In this document: positions 43,108-55,625 of the stretch, one piece after another
Position numbering within the stretch: the stretch's first letter is position 1
Layout of the letters: every line of letters begins with the position of its first letter
Program-made: the position numbers and the translations under genes
NCBI GenBank assembly: GCA_037013495.1
Contig: CM072806.1
Coordinates: 7,370,001 to 7,434,000, forward strand
DNA from: Hippophae tibetana
Lineage: Eukaryota > Streptophyta > Magnoliopsida > Rosales > Elaeagnaceae
Length of the DNA stretch: 64,000 nucleotides
Direction: 5' to 3'
Notes under the pieces: model-generated
What the model was told of the DNA's origin: nothing
Databases searched by the model: none
What the model saw: only the letters and a program-made list of their open reading frames with translations

Positions 43108-46100
43108 ATGTCTACTGAAATGCTAACTGCTGATCTAAACAAACCATTCCGTTTTGAAGGATTACACTTTAAAAGATGGAGACAAAAAATGTTGTTTTTC
43201 TTAACCATGAAAAAAGTCATTTCTGCTCTTACTACTGAAAAACCAATACAGTCCAATCCTCCTACTGAAGCTGTAACTAAGGATTTAGACACCTGGATGG
43301 AAAATGATTTTCTCTGCAAAAATTATATTCTTAATGGTTTAGCTGATGACTTGTATGATTATTATAACTGTGATAAGTCTGCTAAGGAAATTTGAGAAGC
43401 ACTTCAAAAGAAATACGACACTGAGGAAGCTGGAACTAAAAAGTATGCTGTCAGTAGATACATGAAGTTTCAAATGATTGATGGAAAATCAGTGGAAGCT
43501 CAATCACATGAACTGCAGAAGATAGCACACGAAATAACTTCTGAAGGTATGACTTTAGATGAACAATTTCAAGTAGCTGTTATAATAGATAAATTACCCC
43601 CTGCTTGGAAAGATTTTAAGAATACACTTAGGCATAAAACTAAGGAATTTTCTTTAGAAAGTCTTATAACCCGTTTAAGAATAGAAGAAGAAGCTAGAAA
43701 ACAAGACCAAAGAGATGAAGTACTTGTAGTATCAAATAATAGTACCAATAAGAAACCTTCCTCTACAATTCTGAAACCTAAAGGTAGAAATATGAAAACT
43801 CATAATCGTAGTAATAATCAAAACCGCCACCACCAAAATAGAAATAGAAGCTATCCTTCCCAGAATGGACCTCAACCCCCCTTAAGGAATAACACATTCA
43901 TGTGTTATAGTTGTAATAGACCTGGCCACTTGGCTAGGAACTGCCGAAACAGGAATCGTCCTGCCCCACAGGCGAACCTTACCGAAGATCAACTTATTGC
44001 TATGATATCTGAAGTCAATTTTGTTGGTGGATCCGAGGGGTGGTGGGTAGACACTGGTGCTTCTCGCCATGTTTGCTATGATCGAGACATGTTCAAATCC
44101 TATTCTGATTCTGAGGATAAGAAAGTGTTGTTGGGTGACTCCCACTCCACTAAAGTTGCTGGTACTGGTGAGGTGGTTTTGAAGTTTACCTCTGGAAAGA
44201 CTGTCATCTTGAAGGATGTCCTGCATACTCTAGAGATGAGAAAGAACTTAGTTTCAGGCTATCTTCTTAACAAAGCTGGGTTTACTCAAACCATAGGGGC
44301 TGATTTATATACTATAACTAAAAATAATATATTTGTTGGGAAAGGCTACGCCACTAATGGCATGTTTAAATTAAATGTTGAAATCAATAAAACTTCTTCT
44401 TCTGCTTACATGTTGAGTTCTTTTAATATTTGGCATGCTAGACTATGTCATGTTAATAAACACATAATCAAGAATATGAGTAGTTTAGAACTAATTCCTA
44501 AACTATCTTTAAATGATTTCGAAAAATGTGATTTTTGTAGTCAAGCTAAAATAACCAAAACTTCACATAAATCAGTAGTTAGAGAATCCGAACCTTTAGA
44601 ATTAATTCATTCTGATATATGTGAACTTGATGGAAATTTAACAAGAAATGGAAAACGCTATTTTATAACTTTTATAGATGATTGTTCAGATTACACTTAT
44701 GTATATCTAATGAAAAATAAAAGTGAAGCGTTTGACATGTTTAAAATATTTATGACTGAGATTGAAAATCAACTTAATAGAAAAATAAAGAGGTTTCAAA
44801 GTGATAGAGGCACTGAATATGATTCCAATATCTTCAATGATTTTTATAAAACTCATGGAATCATTCATGAAAAAACTGCACCTTATTCTCCTGAAATGAA
44901 TGGAAAAGCTGAAAGAAAAAATAGAACTTTTACTGAATCAGTTGTCGCAATTTTATTAAACTCTGGTGCTGCTTCCCATTGGTGGGGAGAAATTTTATTA
45001 ACTGTTTGCTATGTGCTAAATAGAGTGCCTAAATCTACAAATAAAATTTCACCATATGAAATTTTGAAAAATAAGAAACCTAATTTAACTTATTTTAAAA
45101 CTTGGGGTTGTTTAGCATATGTTAGGATCCTTGATCCTAAAAGAAATAAACTTGCAAGTAGAGCATATGAATGTGTATTCATAGGATACGCTGTGAATAG
45201 TAAAGCTTATAAATTCTATGACTTAAAAAATCAAGTAGTTATAGAATCAAATGATGCTGACTTTTATGAACACAGGTTTCCCTTTAAAGTTAAGAATAGT
45301 GGGGGCTCGTCTTCTAGTAGTTTACCTATAACTAGAACTAGTGAACAAACTGAAGAATTAAATACTGAAATTAGAAGAAGTAAACGAGCTCGAACCCTTA
45401 AGGATTTTGGGTCTGATTTTTATGCTTATACCTTAGAGGAAGATCCCCAAACTATTAAAGAAGCATTATCTTCTTTAGATGCCAACTTGTGGGAAGAAAC
45501 CATAAATGATGAAATGGACTCACTTGAGTATAATAAGACTTGGCATTTAGTTGACTTACCTCCTGGTTGCAAAACCATTGGATGTAAATGGATACTAAAA
45601 AAGAAATTAAAACCCGATGGTACTATTGAAAAATATAAAGCCCGTCTTGTAGTTAAAGGATATAGGCAAAGGGAAAATGTAGATTTCTTTGATACCTTTT
45701 CACCAGTTACACGAATAACTTCCATACGTGTACTTTTCTCTCTCGCTGCTATCCACGATTTAGTAGTACATCAAATGGATGTTAAAACTGCTTTCTTAAA
45801 TGGTGATTTAGAAGAAGAAATTTATATGGATCAACCTGAAGGTTTTGTTATCCCAGGTCAAGAAAATAAAGTTTGTAAATTAGATAAATCTCTTTATGGT
45901 CTAAAACAAGCACCTAAGCAATGGCATGAAAAATTTGATAATCTAGTTATCTCACATGGATTCAAAATAAATGAAAGTGACAAATGCATTTATTATAAAT
46001 TAGAAGATAATATTTGCACTATTATATGTTTATATGTGGATGACATGCTTATTTTTGGATCAAATATTTATGTTGTGAATAATGTGAAAATGTTGTTAAG

Positions 46101-46983
46101 AGCTAATTTTGATATGAAAGATCTTGGAGAAGCAAGTGTAATCCTTGGTATAAAAATAACTAGGTCTGAAAAGAGAATTTCTCTAGATCAATCTCACTAC
46201 ATTGAGAAGATCTTAAAGAAATATAATTACTTTAACTGTAAACCTGCATGTACTCCTTATGATCCTAGTGTAAAGTTGTTCAAGAACACCGGAGACGGTG
46301 TTAGACAAACTGAGTATGCGAGCATCATTGGTAGCTTACGTTACGCTACTGATTGCACTAGACCAGACATAGCTTATGTTGTGGGACTACTATGTAGGTT
46401 TACCAGTAGACCTAGTGTAGAGCATTGGAATGCTATTGAAAGGGTCATGAGATACCTTAAGAGAACTATGAATCTTGGATTACATTATAAAAAGTTTCCC
46501 GCTGTTCTAGAAGGATACAGCGATGCAGATTGGAACACTTTATCAGAAGACTCCAAAGTAACTAGTGGTTATATATTTAACATAGCTGGTGGAGCTGTTT
46601 CTTGGAAGTCTAAGAAACAGACAATATTGGCTCAATCCACAATGGAGTCTGAAATGATAGCACTAGCCACTACTAGTGAAGAAGCAGGCTGGCTAAGAAG
46701 TCTGTTAGCTGAGATCCCTTTGTGGGAAAGACCGATACCAGCTGTCTTGATCCATAGCAATAGTACCGCGGCTATTGCAAAGATTCAGAACCGTTACTAC
46801 AACGGCAAGAGACGACAAATACGTCGTAAGCATAGCACTGTTAGAGAATTTCTCTCTACGGGAGCTGTAAGAGTGGATCATGTACGTTCTGATGAAAATT
46901 TGGCAGATCCTTTGATGAAAGGATTACCAAGAGATAAGGTTTTCAAAACCTCAAAAGGAATGGGATTAATTTCCTTAGAATGA
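43108..46983 (+). CDS. Copia gag-pol polyprotein, one in-frame TGA
   Basis: 1291 codons from the ATG at 43108 to TGA at 46981-46983, interrupted only by TGA at 43393-43395 (codon 96, where Trp is expected: KEI-stop-EALQKKY). Order: gag (residues about 1-250); zinc knuckle C-x2-C-x4-H-x4-C ([14 protein letters not shown], near 266-279); aspartic protease D315-T-G-A; HHCC zinc site ([18 protein letters not shown], about 440-480); integrase triad D503, D566, E602 with 35 residues between the last two; RT with [15 protein letters not shown] and Y976-V-D-D979; RNase H with D1139 (SDADW) and [12 protein letters not shown]; a C-terminal LADPLMKGL block. All catalytic residues seen are intact. An ATG at 43462 could restart a product lacking the first 118 residues. 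Gag packages the RNA; pol copies and integrates it. Confidence 0.95.
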
Positions 46984-47536
46984 AGAGTCACTTATGATGG
47001 TAACCCAACTTATAGACTGGAGATCCCAAGAAATAAGTTCAAAGGGTAATAACAAGTCATGAAGTGATATAAGATGTATCATGCTATTTATCAAATCCCA
47101 TTCTATATTGTTAAAAGCATGAAGTCCTGAAGCGATAGAAAAGGATGAGTTAATTGTTAAACTCTTAATGAGTTCTATACTCTATGTGGAGTGGAGTACA
47201 TAGCTACAGGAGTACTCTTGATAGACTCACCTATGTGAATGTGGAAGTGTGGCCGCTTCCTATGAAAATTTTTGGGCAAAATTTACTAGAGCGTTCACTA
47301 TACTGGGATACACGTGCATGGCCGTAAAGCACGGGCTTTTTCGAACTACACCTTGGAAAGGTTGTGTGTGTGATGATTGTTAGAGATAGAGTTCAAAACT
47401 ACGAGTTACTCTAGTATATTCTAAAGCATCAACACTATGCAAAGGTTCAAGTCGATAGACACCTTTTCGCTTATGCACAATCTTATAATTTTAATTGATC
47501 GGTTGCTCGATGAAAATTATTTTTTATATAAAATTC
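46984..47536 (+). other. 3' non-coding region of the copia element
   Basis: About 550 bases between the pol stop and the purine tract, without a long frame. A short-repeat relation is visible between the CATGAAGTGATA block (about 47057) and the CATGAAGTCCTGAAGCGATA block (about 47119). Function unknown; comparable spacers occur in many plant copia elements. Confidence 0.6.
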
Positions 47537-47547
47537 AAGTGGGGGAT
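47537..47547 (+). other. Polypurine tract of the 42-48 kb copia
   Basis: AAGTGGGGGAT directly before TGTTGG of the 3' LTR; typical of plant copia elements. Confidence 0.9.
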
Positions 47548-48467
47548 TGTTGGAAAAAAGATGAAATTTATTAAAAAATAGATGTTGGGAATTGTGCCTT
47601 GTCCCACATTGCTTTTTTATAATATTTTAAAGAGGTATAAATAGTGAAGAGTTTGTTATTGGGATTGGGCCCCAAGGGGCACCCACTTTTGTGGAAGGGG
47701 AGAGGACCTAGGCAAATGTGATACCACACACGCGCGCACGCCGCCGCTGCCGTCCGTCCGTCCGACCGGCCGTGCCGTGCCGAGCCGAGTCCGAGTCCGT
47801 GTGTGAGGTGAGGTGGTATTTTATTTTTTGGTAAAATATTCTTTTTAAGGAAATTTTTTCCACTTACAAAATGGTTGTTATATATATATATATATATTTT
47901 TCAGAAAAAATAACCGTTATGTTCCTTTATTAAGAATATGGCCGTTTGTCTTCTTAATTCAGAAAAAAGAGCCGTTGCTCGTATTTATTCACAAAAATAT
48001 CCATTACTCGTCTTTAATCTGAAAATGGCCGTTACTTTTCATTACTCAGAATGGCCGTTACATTCTTAATTCCCAGACATTACCGTTTTATTCATAATTG
48101 CTACACGTTTTCTAAAGCCTATAAAAAGAGGGCTTCAACTCTCATTTTAACACATCAATCAGCAATCTCAACTCCCTACGAAAAAAATTCTCTCTACAAT
48201 TTTTAAGTATTCTTTTTAGTTTTCCGAGCAACAAATTTTCTGGTGTAGCATTCCAGTCTTCATCAGTGCAGTGAAGTTCTGAGACAGAGATTACGATTCT
48301 GGGCTGTTTTATCCTGGGGACGACGAGGCTGTGTTTGCTTGCACAAATTGGGCAGAGCCGCGAAACGTCTTAAAGAGAGCGACCTAGTCCGCGACTCAAC
48401 CCAAGCAGTTACTTTGAAGTTATCGGTAATATTATTCCTACACTGTTTTTATAAACTTGCATCAACA
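47548..48467 (+). repeat. 3' LTR of the 42-48 kb copia element
   Basis: 920 bp, begins TGTTGGAAAA, ends CATCAACA. Same layout as the 5' LTR: GC-rich island at 47730-47800, CCGTT array at 47914-48088, TATA at about 48119. It keeps G or C at many positions where the 5' LTR has A or T. Confidence 0.95.
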
Positions 48468-48472
48468 TTTAC
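48468..48472. repeat. Target-site duplication TTTAC, right copy
   Basis: Identical to 42154-42158; also the first five bases of the 79-bp tandem unit at 48468. Confidence 0.92.
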
Positions 48473-48628
48473 CCAAACAAAAAACTCTTTATACTACCTT
48501 TTGAAAATATTACGTGAATTAAGAAATTGGTGAATTATATACTAATTTTACCCAAACAAAAATCTCTTTATACTATAACCTTTTGAAAATATTACGTGAA
48601 TTAAGAAATTGGTGAATTATATACTAAT
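48468..48628. repeat. Tandem duplication of 79 and 82 bp at the copia insertion edge
   Basis: 48468-48546 and 48547-48628 both start TTTACCCAAACAAAAA and end GAATTATATACTAAT; they differ by one base change and a three-base insertion in the ACTATAACC part. The copia element sits exactly at the start of unit 1. Confidence 0.9.
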
Positions 48629-48997
48629 TAACACAGGATGAATTATAAGTATATTTCTCGTAAGTTTCTTATTAGTAAAAACAATTGAGTTTATATAACT
48701 ATATTCAATTGAAACCTATTAAGCTAATTATGATTGTAATACATACAACTATAAAAGTGTTCTTATTAGTAAAAGAATACGACAAATGCTTTATGTTAGA
48801 ATAAATATAAAGTTTAGAAAAAGTATATTTAACATAAGTTTTATAATATTATTATAATTAATGTGATAATTTATTATAGGTTAAAAATAAATATTATTAC
48901 TCAATCAATAATGATATGTTATATCAATTATAATTATATTATGTAACACAAAAAATTGATGCAAAGCTTAATGTTATTATTTGGAGAATTACTAGTA

Positions 48998-49428
48998 TGT
49001 TAGAAATTTTAGTAAGATGTTAATGATAAGTTAATACTTAGATTCTCTATTCATCTCGTTAGGGTATATAAGCATACAAAAGATATGTGTTAACATTACA
49101 TTAGGAGGTGCTCTATTCAAGGTGTCAGAGTCAACCTAAACCTGATATTTTATAATTAGAATCAGGTTACTAAGATCATGTTGTTATCTCACCCTTTATA
49201 CAGACGTGGAGTAGAAACGTGGGATGCCACCAAGTCGTTTGACCCTAGTTTTACACATGGTTGGGTTGTTAAGTGCAGAGTACATCAAAGGTCAAGTAGT
49301 TGAAACGATCTACTGCTCATTCATGTCAAGCCACAACACATGAGCTACTCGATACAATGTGCTCTATATAGATAAGGTGATCCAAGTTACTAGGGTTACG
49401 CATATCTTTATACGTAGAATATCTAACA
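48998..49428 (-). repeat. 3' LTR of the Tat-like element
   Basis: 431 bp, TGTTAGAAAT to ATCTAACA on the plus strand; aligns with 59518-59940, 34132-34530 and 37608-37945. Confidence 0.85.
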
Positions 49429-49545
49429 TTAACTTTCATATTCCCTAGACTTTGAGAAGTTAAGGGAATATTTTAGAACTTAATTATCAAAAGTTTTGTC
49501 TTCCCTACAAACGTTCCCCTTCCTTAACACATTGGTGAATTTCTC

Positions 49546-49554
49546 TATAAATAG
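49546..49554 (+). promoter_or_regulatory. TATA candidate for the antisense ORF
   Basis: TATAAATAG about 264 bases upstream of the ATG at 49810, on the strand of the antisense ORF and just inside the LTR. The motif is nearly symmetric, so orientation is not decided by sequence alone. Confidence 0.35.
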
Positions 49555-49809
49555 TAAAGATTTTTTTTATCATTTACCAACTTGTGCTTCTTACTAAGCC
49601 AAATTTCCTCCAGAGAATCTCAGCTTAGTATAACCTTCCACGACATAATTCTACACAATAAGCCCACGGAATTCATACATAGTTTGGAATTCAATCCATT
49701 TTGGTTACAACTTACTAGTCAAGTCAGTCCATTTGACACTCTCAGGCTACTCATCAATCGATATGCAAACCAATTCATCAACTAGGTAACTTATTCATCC
49801 TTTTTTTAA

Positions 49810-52800
49810 ATGTCTACTGATAAAAGAAAAGGTATAGCTGGCTCGACTTCTTCCAAGGATGTCTCCCCAGGTCATACAAAAAGTGTTCCTCTAAGGATAG
49901 GAACACTTTAGAAGGATCTCTGGACTCAGTCTACTTGCAAACAAGCAAAGCAACCTATTTAAGCTCCAACAGGCCATGACAAAGGACCTACTAAAACAAG
50001 TGGTGGTCTAAATAAGAAGAACGTCCTAGCTCTCCCCACTTCATCTGAGTCATACCCATCCTTTTTGTCTTCCTTGCAACTCATCATCATAATACCAAAA
50101 ACCACAACAACAAAGGTACCACCTCCTAAAAAGGGTGAGCTCACCCACCAAATCAATGACAAACATCAGATTGAAAAAATTCCAAGCGATCTAAATACCG
50201 AGTAGGAATTATGTTTCTACCTCATCACTTATGTTATGTTGATGACCCCCTAACGAGGTGCTAGGTGATCCACTTGGAAACTCTTAAAATACGACTCAAG
50301 AGTCCTTTTTCTAGAATAGTGTCTCGTGTCCTCAACATATTTGAAATCAACCTCACCCAAGTCAACCCTAACAGATGGAGAAATCTATTATGCTTATCAG
50401 TTGCTGCTAGTGAGCCTGGGGTGGACCTAACAAGTGATGAAATCAGGTGCATATATTATCCGAAAAGGAATGACTGGATAAAGGTATGGTGTATATATAA
50501 GGTGTTTTTGGACACAGGATATACTTGAAACTCCTCAATAGCTCCATGGGATGGAAGGACAAATATTTTTATATTATTGGAGACTTTTTGGGTGATATGA
50601 TCAAGTTTCTAGTTCATAGCACTTGCAATCACCACTTCAACACGACTCAACCTCGTGCAAACGAGTTAATCAACAAGTTGGATCTTGGTGGCAAAGAGAA
50701 AATAAAGAGGATCCAAATCCAAAATACTAAAAATGAGAGCTAAGGGACATCATAAATGTAACACATCTAAGAAAGTATGAGGTGTGGAGGAACTATACTG
50801 ATGAATGCACAGGTTGTTCATCTATAACAAGGTAATAAATTCTTTGACAATTTTGACATATTTAACTGATTTTTCCTTCATTTTTACAAGTGGACCTTTC
50901 ACTTTGGAAGCTTGTAGGAGTGTAAGACCTTCTAATAGAGAAATGATGACCAATTTCCTGACAGAGGTGAGTAATGCATTTCATGATTTATACTCCATTT
51001 TACATTGTTGTTAGACTATGAAAGTTCTAACACTTGTGTTTTTCCAAGTTTTATCATTGCTTAGAAAAGGAGATCTATCACTCAGGGCATACAAATGCAA
51101 AGTGTAATCTAGTTTCTTGCACATAACAAAGTACCAAAAGTTCATTGAGGAAAAAGATACTTTCCTCATAAAAAATGAGGTAAAAATCTTGAATCTTAAA
51201 GGTGACCTGCTTGACAAGTTCGAGAAGCTAAGAAAAGCATATAGCTATAGCTTCGAATAGCAATATAAAGTAGGCCATTTTCAATAGGCGATCAAAGAGG
51301 CTAAAGTTATTACGAGCTCCCTAAGGGATTAAATGACTTTGAAGAAGAAGCAAATGAGCTTATTGTTTGAGTTGGTGGGGATGTTTAAAGTAGAGTACAC
51401 CAAGGCTTATAGAAGCGTGGTAAGCTTTGTGGAAAGTAACTTAAAGACCCAGGCCAAAAAGTAAGACTTGAATGTTCCATACTTCAAGCTAATTTGAGCT
51501 TTTCAAAGTAGTAGGAGAAAAACACCTCCAACAAGCACCTAATTACCTTCACCCTGTGGTGAATAAATGATGTAGGAAGGCCAAATTGAAGGTCTGGTCG
51601 AGAAAGCCACCCCATAGGTCCTTCTTGTTTTTATAAGCCTTTCTTAGTAAAGCTTTTTGCTTCTATGATATCACTATCAATATTTGAGCAATTGATAGGC
51701 TCCCAATCTTAGGATTCAATTATAATTTGATGTAATAGATGGCTCTCTTGTATACATAATTTGTACAACTATAACTATTGAAATGTACAACTAGCACTTA
51801 TGCTTGTATATGAACTAATTACAAATTTATCATATTAGCCCCTTTTATATATGTATTGTAGTGATTCAATGCTCCACAAATGAATTACATATTTTCATCT
51901 ATTTAATTGTTTGTCTATCGTTTTATTTGTCTTTAAAATTGTGTTAATCATCCCACTAGAGTTTAAGTCTACCACTTGAAATTGTAATTTCAATTCTTTA
52001 ATTCCAAGTCATTTTGATCCAAAATATTTAGCCAAACTAGACTAATTTTGGGCCACAAGTCAGATGGATTACTCACAAATTGACCTCGATGACCTGTTTG
52101 AGATGGGGTCATGTTTTTCCTGTACTTCGAACACCCTTCCACCAGTCACCAAACAACACTCTACATCACCATCCATAAGTGACGAGGTAAATCAAAACCG
52201 CATGAAATTACCTCGTTAGGGGATGGAACCAAGAAATCTCCTATTTTCCTAGCAACACCTATGGAAATAGACGAAAAGGTAATCACCAAACAAGTCTAGG
52301 TCGTTACCATCATAGTACATGGTGCAAAATAGGACCTTCATGCCCCTCTTATTATTGGAGAGCACTCCAAACCTACCCTTATGGTAGGTAGTGATCAAAG
52401 AACGAGGTCTAGCTCTCCTTATGAATTATCCTTATTTGGGGAAAACATAAGTATATTAAAGAGTGTTTTTCCCATTGCACCCGAATGGGGTAAAGGTAGT
52501 GGGATGAATTATATGTTTGAATGTGGCATGTTTGGTAACCCCAAAGCCCAAAACAACCTATATCATCACTTTGGAGGGCCTACAGACGATTCCAATATTT
52601 ACACAATCTATTAGAGGGAAAAATGGACTATTTGGCACCTCACGACAAGATATGTGCACGATGTGAGTAATCTCGTAGGTCATTTTTAGATGTACTTTCT
52701 AACTCTTGTCTATAATACTCTTTTTATTTATTCAGGCCATGTCTATGGCCACATATTTAAAACGAGGAGCGAAGATTTGTCAAGAAACCTTCGAGTTTAT

Positions 52801-52960
52801 TGATAAAGAATTGTGTGATTTAAAGGCTCGCTATGAATCCATGGAATAAGAGTCGAAGAACATACATTTTGAATTGACCAACACACTTAGTCAACAGGAC
52901 AAATACACAGAAGAAAAGGATGAACTACGTAAACTAGTTGAGCATTGGAAATAGAATGCA
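49810..52960 (+). pseudogene. Antisense extra ORF of the Tat-like element (putative gypsy-type transposon domain)
   Basis: Broken plus-strand frames, opposite to pol. An ATG at 49810 opens a short frame rich in Ser/Lys. The frame at 50265-50528 contains HLETLKIRLKSPFSRIV, then VNPNRWRNLL, which resembles the conserved core of the plant putative gypsy-type transposon domain (PF04195 type). Later parts are Lys/Glu-rich and likely coiled coil: 51130-51240 (GDLLDKFEKLRK) and 52735-52980 (KRGAKICQETFEFIDKE, EEKDELRKLVEH). Such ORFs lie antisense between pol and the 3' LTR in several Tat elements; their function is unknown. The assignment rests on pattern and position, with many stops. Confidence 0.6.
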
Positions 52961-53145
52961 GTGGAAAAGAATTCCCACAAAAATCCTATTACTGAAAGTA
53001 CCATATCACACCCTTGTTGAAAAATAATAACTCAAATTGAACTCGAGTTGTAATCTTTTTGTTTAATGGATGTAACTCAAATAATAAAATTGCCTACTAA
53101 TAAATTGTTTTCCCTTGGTTTTCATTTTCAAATGAAAGGCCCATA

Positions 53146-53870
53146 TTGGTGAACTCAATACACTTTCTTAGGATGGGCATTCTGCCTCTAATCTTGCGTC
53201 TCAAGTGTAAGGGTCCATTTGAACACCTCACTCTATACTTAAGGGTTATAGTATTATTTTTTTGGGAGAAAAGAGACATTCAAGGGTGAAACTAAATCAT
53301 ATCCTTGTATACGATTCCCAAAGTGAAAGAAGGGGTTCACTTTGGTGAACTCAAGATCCTTTATTAGGATGAGTGTTATGTCTCTTATCTTGCATCCCAA
53401 GTGAAGGGTCAATTAGGCCACTTCACTTCATACTTGGGGTTATTAGGTTATTTTTTGTGAGACATGAGACATACAAGGGTGAAATTGATTCCTACCCCTA
53501 TATGCGGTTCCTAATCACTTTGGTGAACTCAAGATCATTTCCTAGGATAAATGTCACACCTCTTATCATGTATCCCAAGTGGGGGGTCCATTTGGCCACC
53601 TCACTCCATACCTAATGGTTATCACATTAATTTTTGTGGGATAGAAGACATAAAGGGTGAAAATGAATCCTACCCTTGTATACAGTTCCCAAAGAAGGGG
53701 TTCACTCAAGACCTTTTCTTAGGATGAGGTCATACCCCTTATCCCATATCCTAATGAGGGGGTCCATTTGGCCACCTCACTCTATTCTTAAGGGTTATCA
53801 CATTATTTTTTTACGATATAATACAATACATCTGAAAGATCCAAAAATAGATAGATTTATAATTCAATAT
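53146..53870. repeat. Tandem array, four units of about 178-196 bp
   Basis: Units begin at 53146, 53342, 53520 and 53701 with TTGGTGAACTCAA (worn in the last). They share TTAGGATGAG, CATCCCAAGTG, CATTTGGCCACCTCACT and AGGGTGAAA blocks. One to two units of the same repeat occur in the deleted copy (about 36660-36910). Tandem repeats in this part of Tat elements are known sources of satellite DNA. Confidence 0.85.
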
Positions 53871-54097
53871 TAAATAAAGCTTTTTACATAGTACTTCTTT
53901 AGATGTTCTCCATTCCAACTTAATTCTTCTATTCTACCTTGGTTTTCTATCTGATACGAATCTCATGGATTTATCTCATATATTTGGTAAGGGTCTTCCC
54001 ATGTTACGACAAAATTTTCATAAGTAGTTTCAACTTTATTTCCCAATGCTTTCTATAGGACCCAATCCTCTACACTGAATTTCTTGTGCCTAACGGA

Positions 54098-54990
54098 TCA
54101 GTTGTATGACCTTTGAACTGTCTTTTTTTGTGACTCAATTTGTATCAAAGCATTCTCCCTTTTTTCTTCAACTAATAAGAGGTCATCTTTTCTAAGATCA
54201 TTGATAACCTCTTGTGTTATTCCCGATCGAAGGATGGGTCCATGTATCTCTGATGTGATTACCACTTCCGTACTATATACAAGAAAAAATTGGCTTTCGC
54301 CAGTTGTTGTTCTTGGGGACATTCTTGTTCCCTAAATAATGTTGGGTAATTCATCGACCCATTTTCCTTTTTCTCCTTCCAAGTGCTTTCACAATATATT
54401 GATAAGGGTTTTGTTTGATGACTCTGTCTGGCCATTGGCTTGTGGTCTATAAGGAGTGGAATGTGATAAATTAACCTTCATCTCTTCACAAAAGGAAACA
54501 AACCACTGACTTGTGAACTGACAACCATTATTTGTGACCAATTCATAAGGCAAACCATACCTACACATCATATTCTGCCAAATAAACTTGCAAACATCAT
54601 TTTCTTGGATTCTTACCAATGGTTCAGCCTCTATCTACTTGGAAAAGTAATCAGTCATAACTATTAAAAAAATTTGTTGTCTTGGAGCACGAGGTAATGA
54701 ACCAATGATATCCAAATCCTACTTTTGGAATGGCCATAGGCTAATGATAAACTTTAGATTACTAGCTAGTTTATGTGCAATATTAGCGTGTCTTTAGCAC
54801 TTATCACATTTTTTAGCATGGTGAATGAAATCCTTTCAAAGGGTAGGCCAATAATAATAACCTTGTCTGATGATTCTTTGAGAAAGTGTTTTACCTCTTG
54901 AATAAGCTCCACATTGTCCTTCATGCAAATAGTTCAAAACTATTTGTGCTTCTTGACTAGTTAAGCATTTCAATCATGGTTTGTCGTAGT
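54098..54990 (-). pseudogene. Gypsy integrase of the Tat-like element
   Basis: Minus strand, from high to low: zinc site with HEGQCGAYSRGKTLSQRIIR (about 54930-54870) and HHAKKCDKC (about 54820); core LDIIGSLPRAPRQQIFLIVM with the first Asp (about 54715); a second block VTNNGCQFTSQW (about 54530) where the usual catalytic Asp of DNG is Asn; YRPQANGQTESSNK with the Glu (about 54430); and a C-terminal region SPRTTTGESQFFLVYSTE (54320-54265). Stops separate the pieces. Confidence 0.85.
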
Positions 54991-55329
54991 TTTTCCATAA
55001 AGAATTCCTTAGACAATGGTGTAGTTTCTAGAATTTGTTATAACTTTGTACGCCTTATCCTTGTCTGCCAATAGTGTGTCTTGGATGAGATAATCCAAGT
55101 ATGGAGTCAACCAAGAGGTGTATGTTAAAGAGTTGGTACTTGTTTGGTTTGATCTTTATCATCTTCTCTTATTATGCTAGGCCCTAACAAGCATGACACA
55201 AGAATAACCCTTTTTAACTCTAAACCAACTGTTAATTCCAAAGTATCCAAGGAGCTCGTATACGTGTTCTATAATCTCATTATTTGTTTGATCTCAAATG
55301 CCTCGAAATTCACAATTTCTTTCTTCACA

Positions 55330-55625
55330 TACTGTAGATAAGTCTTTATCCTTTCTTTATTAGCCTCAAACTTATCATTGACTTGATTCACTAAAAGTAG
55401 TGAGTCATTATGGATTAACACCTTTTTAGCTTCCAATGACTTCAATTGGTATTAAGCCAGAAGTAATGCTTCATACTCTGCAACATTCTTGGTTGCTTGG
55501 AAAGTGATACAGAGACATTACTCTACTAGGCCTCAAGTGAGAGTGAATATAACAATTCCCATTCCCAATCTCCTTGGTTTACTTGCGCCATCCATATACA
55601 CCTTCTACAAACTTGTAGTTTGCAC
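55330..55625 (-). pseudogene. Archaeal-type second RNase H (aRNH) of the Tat-like element
   Basis: The minus strand reads VYMDGASKPRRLGMGIVI (about 55600-55550), ATKNVAEYEALLLA (about 55495-55455) and HNDSLLLVNQVNDKFEANKE (about 55415-55355). The Asp of MDG, the Glu of AEYE and the Asp of NDS give the RNase H catalytic triad. This extra domain between the normal RNase H and integrase is known from the Tat lineage. Two stops and a weak joint make it non-functional. Confidence 0.8.

Larger units (their letters stand above)
42159..48467 (+). mobile_element. Ty1/copia LTR retrotransposon, nearly intact
   Basis: 6309 bp, plus strand, flanked by perfect 5-bp duplications TTTAC. LTRs lie at 42159-43083 (925 bp) and 47548-48467 (920 bp). 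They differ at about 30 positions including indels (about 97% identity), most of them in the GC-rich first third; the last 600 bp show only about eight. One long gag-pol frame (43108-46983) runs with a single TGA. The purine tract AAGTGGGGGAT precedes the 3' LTR. The first LTR starts TATTG and the second TGTTGG. This is the youngest element in the window. Its gag is defective because of the TGA, so current autonomy is doubtful. Confidence 0.96.

Noticed and set aside
42955-43395. A 146-codon open frame that joins the LTR to gag
   Set aside because: It starts with TTG inside the LTR. The true gag ATG is at 43108, just after the LTR.
43393-43395. Programmed stop readthrough between gag and pol
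   Set aside because: The TGA is at codon 96, inside the gag domain rather than at a gag-pol border, and replaces an expected Trp; a simple nonsense change is more likely.
48339-48533. Open frame in the 3' LTR of the same element
   Set aside because: Copy of the same TTG-started LTR frame; not a gene.
50265-50528. Possible independent host gene with an 87-codon frame
   Set aside because: It lies inside a gypsy element, resembles a transposon-associated domain, and is flanked by stops; better explained as the element's antisense ORF.
53146-53870. CRISPR-like array
   Set aside because: Units of about 180 bp without a repeat-spacer pattern, in a plant retrotransposon; it is an ordinary tandem repeat.
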